From the NCBI RefSeq assembly GCF_004361835.1, contig NZ_SNWD01000008.1:1-64000 (forward strand): DNA of 64,000 nt. Reading direction: 5' to 3'. Both the position numbers and the translations under genes were made by a program. Under the pieces are notes generated by a model. The model did no database searches and was not told where the DNA came from. It saw nothing but the letters and a program-made list of their open reading frames with translations. The stretch comes from Stakelama pacifica. Its GTDB lineage: Bacteria > Pseudomonadota > Alphaproteobacteria > Sphingomonadales > Sphingomonadaceae. Shown piece by piece: positions 62,314 to 64,000 of the stretch; position 1 is the first letter of the stretch; each line of letters opens with the position of its first letter.

Positions 62314-63849
62314 TCAGGCGAGCGCGGGCAGCGTCACCTGTACCGCTTCGCCGAGCGCACCCGACCGGACAAGTCCGGCCGCCACCGCGATGTCAGGGTG
62401 GAAATGGCGGTCGTCTTTCAGCGTCGGCACCAGCGCGCGCAGTTGCGCCCGCACTGCCTCCAGCGCTTCGGACGAGGTCAGCGGCGCATGGAAATCGCAC
62501 CCCTGCGCCGCCGCGAGCAATTCGATGCTGAGCACCGAATGCAGATTCTCCGCCATCCGCCCCAGCCGCCGCGCGCCATGCGCCGCCATCGATACATGAT
62601 CTTCCTGATTGGCGGAGGTCGGGATGGAATCGACGCTTGCCGGATGGGCGAGCTGCTTATTCTCGGAAACCAGCGCCGCTGCCGTGACCTGCGGGATCAT
62701 GAAGCCTGAATTGAGGCCGGGGCGGGGCGTGAGAAACGCGGGCAGGTTGGACAAAGCCGGATCGACCAGCATCGCCACGCGGCGTTCGGCAATCGACCCG
62801 ATCTCGCAGATCGCCATCGCGATCATATCGGCGGCAAAGGCGACCGGCTCAGCATGGAAATTGCCGCCCGACAGCGCCTCCAGCGTATCGGCGAAGATCA
62901 GCGGATTGTCGGACACGCTGTCCGCCTCAATCTCCAGCGTACGTGCGGCATTGGTGAGCACATCGAAGGCAGCGCCCATGACCTGCGGCTGGCAGCGCAG
63001 GCAATAGGGGTCCTGCACGCGCGGATCATCGACGCGGTGGCTGGCGCGGATCGCTGATCCGTTCATCAGCGTGCGCAGCGCATCGGCGACCGCGATCTGG
63101 CCGGGATGCGGGCGCAGCGCATGGATGCGCGGATCGAACGGCGCATCGGTGCCCTTCGCCGCTTCGGTCGACAGCGCGCCGGTGACGAGTGCTGCGCGGA
63201 AGGCGGTTTCCGCCTCGAACAGTCCGGCGAGCGCGTAGGCGGTCGAAAATTGCGTGCCGTTAAGCAGCGCCAGCCCTTCCTTCGGGCCAAGCTCGACAGG
63301 AGACAGGCCTGCGCTCTGCAATGCCTCGGCCGCGGGCATGATCTTGCCCCCGACCATGATCTCGCCCGTGCCGATCATCGCGGCGGCCATATGGCTTAAC
63401 GGAGCAAGATCGCCGCTCGCGCCGACCGACCCCTGCGCCGGGATGACGGGCAGCAATCCCTGTTCCAGCATCGCGCCGAGCAGCGCCAGCGTGTCCGGCC
63501 GGATGCCCGACGCGCCGCGGCCAAGGCTCACCAGCTTCAGCGCCATCATCAGCCGCACGATCGCACCCGGCATGGGTTCGCCTACCCCGGCGGCATGGCT
63601 AAGCACGATATTGCGCTGAAGCACCGCGAGTTCGTCATCGGCAATGCGCACGCTCGCCAGTTTTCCGAAGCCGGTATTGATGCCGTAAACCGGCTCGCCC
63701 CGCGCAAGGATGCGCTCGATCGCCTCCGCACCCCTTGCTACTGCCGCGTCGCAGGCAGGATCGAGCCGTGCACGGGCGCCGCGATAGATTGCGCGCCAGT
63801 CGGCAAGCCCGACCTTGCCGGGGGTGAGGGTCAGCAGTTTCAGATCCAT
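62314..63849 (-). CDS. hutH: histidine ammonia-lyase
   Basis: HutH removes ammonia from histidine to give urocanate, the first step of histidine breakdown. The 511-residue protein has the MIO-forming tripeptide Ala144-Ser145-Gly146 in [17 protein letters not shown], the active-site tyrosine in [11 protein letters not shown] (Tyr56) and [14 protein letters not shown] near residue 400. Other hut genes are not in the window but may follow beyond its edge, since the divergent gene starting at 63983 shares its control region. It ends five bases after the lacI stop, convergently. Confidence 0.96.
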   Translation of the reverse strand: MDLKLLTLTPGKVGLADWRAIYRGARARLDPACDAAVARGAEAIERILARGEPVYGINTGFGKLASVRIADDELAVLQRNIVLSHAAGVGEPMPGAIVRLMMALKLVSLGRGASGIRPDTLALLGAMLEQGLLPVIPAQGSVGASGDLAPLSHMAAAMIGTGEIMVGGKIMPAAEALQSAGLSPVELGPKEGLALLNGTQFSTAYALAGLFEAETAFRAALVTGALSTEAAKGTDAPFDPRIHALRPHPGQIAVADALRTLMNGSAIRASHRVDDPRVQDPYCLRCQPQVMGAAFDVLTNAARTLEIEADSVSDNPLIFADTLEALSGGNFHAEPVAFAADMIAMAICEIGSIAERRVAMLVDPALSNLPAFLTPRPGLNSGFMIPQVTAAALVSENKQLAHPASVDSIPTSANQEDHVSMAAHGARRLGRMAENLHSVLSIELLAAAQGCDFHAPLTSSEALEAVRAQLRALVPTLKDDRHFHPDIAVAAGLVRSGALGEAVQVTLPALA

Positions 63850-63872
63850 GTGCTTCGCAATCTTGTAATTCG

Positions 63873-63890
63873 ATTATGTCTAGTCATAAT
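63873..63890. promoter_or_regulatory. palindromic operator-like site before hutH
   Basis: ATTATGTCTAGTCATAAT is a perfect 6-bp inverted repeat around a six-base centre, 24 bases before the hutH start codon. It is AT-rich against a GC-rich background and could be a site for a HutC-like (GntR) repressor. Confidence 0.5.
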
Positions 63891-63982
63891 GACCGGCAGA
63901 TGTTGCGACACATATCCGCCTGCCGAACGGGGCACCAGCCCCGGCGTGTCAGGCGGTTCCGCAAACAGGGGCCGATACGCGC

Positions 63983-64000
63983 ATGGACGACGATCTGACG
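63983..64000 (+). CDS. 5-prime end of a gene cut by the window edge
   Basis: An ATG with the codons for MDDDLT reaches the last base of the window. It is divergent from hutH. Six codons are not enough to identify it; a hut gene or its regulator would be natural here. Confidence 0.3.

Overview
The window looks like a chromosomal segment of a sphingolipid-making alphaproteobacterium of the Sphingomonadaceae (Sphingomonas, Sphingobium or Sphingopyxis type). The base composition is high in G+C. A serine palmitoyltransferase matches the Sphingomonas paucimobilis enzyme in length (420 aa) and in the positions of its active-site residues (His159, Lys265). TonB-dependent receptor/SapC/cupin/tryptophan-halogenase sets, a CtrA-type promoter motif and typical sphingomonad intergenic repeats point the same way. 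I saw no insertion sequence, prophage, CRISPR array or rRNA. One tRNA gene (Ser, anticodon CGA) is present.

Layout. 1-3 kb: a small membrane protein, an LplT-like transporter, pgsA and translationally coupled moaD-moaE. 3-9.6 kb: a FAS1 lipoprotein, a peroxide-defence block (ahpC-ahpF-oxyR, with oxyR apparently starting at CTG), a TauE/SafE exporter, cysE and a DUF2794 gene. 9.7-12.3 kb: a membrane protein, an SDR enzyme and a small exported protein. 12.4-19.8 kb: the phosphate regulon phoR-pstS-pstC-pstA-pstB-phoU-phoB on the minus strand, with a Pho-box-like site before pstS. 19.8-22.4 kb: a four-gene plus-strand cassette of an exported small protein, a PqqD-like protein, an HprK-related kinase and a nucleotidyltransferase (the HPr-rel-A system). 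Its substrate is unknown, and it is the best candidate here for an undescribed system. 22.4-28.4 kb: gph, glmU, glmS, an MDR oxidoreductase and a mannose-6-phosphate isomerase, serving amino-sugar and sugar-phosphate metabolism.

28.4-33.3 kb: a perfect TTAA-N7-TTAA CtrA box and a long leader precede an operon of an EAL phosphodiesterase with degenerate GGDEF domain, a hybrid histidine kinase with periplasmic TPR region, and a single-domain receiver. 33.3-41.1 kb: a sphingolipid block. A GNAT-like protein (candidate ceramide synthase) and a desaturase-family protein lie divergently. Next to them, one minus-strand set reads reductase (CerR-like)-acyl carrier protein-spt-lptF-lptG. The Lpt permeases in this set suggest export of the sphingolipid product. 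41.3-47.3 kb: proB, obgE, a TetR regulator with a di-iron-like hydrolase, rplU-rpmA, hspQ and tRNA-Ser. 47.5-51.1 kb: a chemoreceptor with a C-terminal DWESF tether and an outer-membrane alginate_exp-type porin.

51.1-62.3 kb: a carbohydrate-use locus. A GH3 glycosidase and an MFS transporter read one way; a large TonB-dependent receptor, SapC, a JmjC-type cupin, a tryptophan-halogenase-like flavoprotein and a LacI regulator read the other way. 62.3-64 kb: hutH, with a palindromic operator-like site and the first codons of a divergent gene at the window edge. Long composite palindromic repeats sit at about 3.1 kb and 35.8 kb, with related smaller copies at 9.6 and 10.9 kb.
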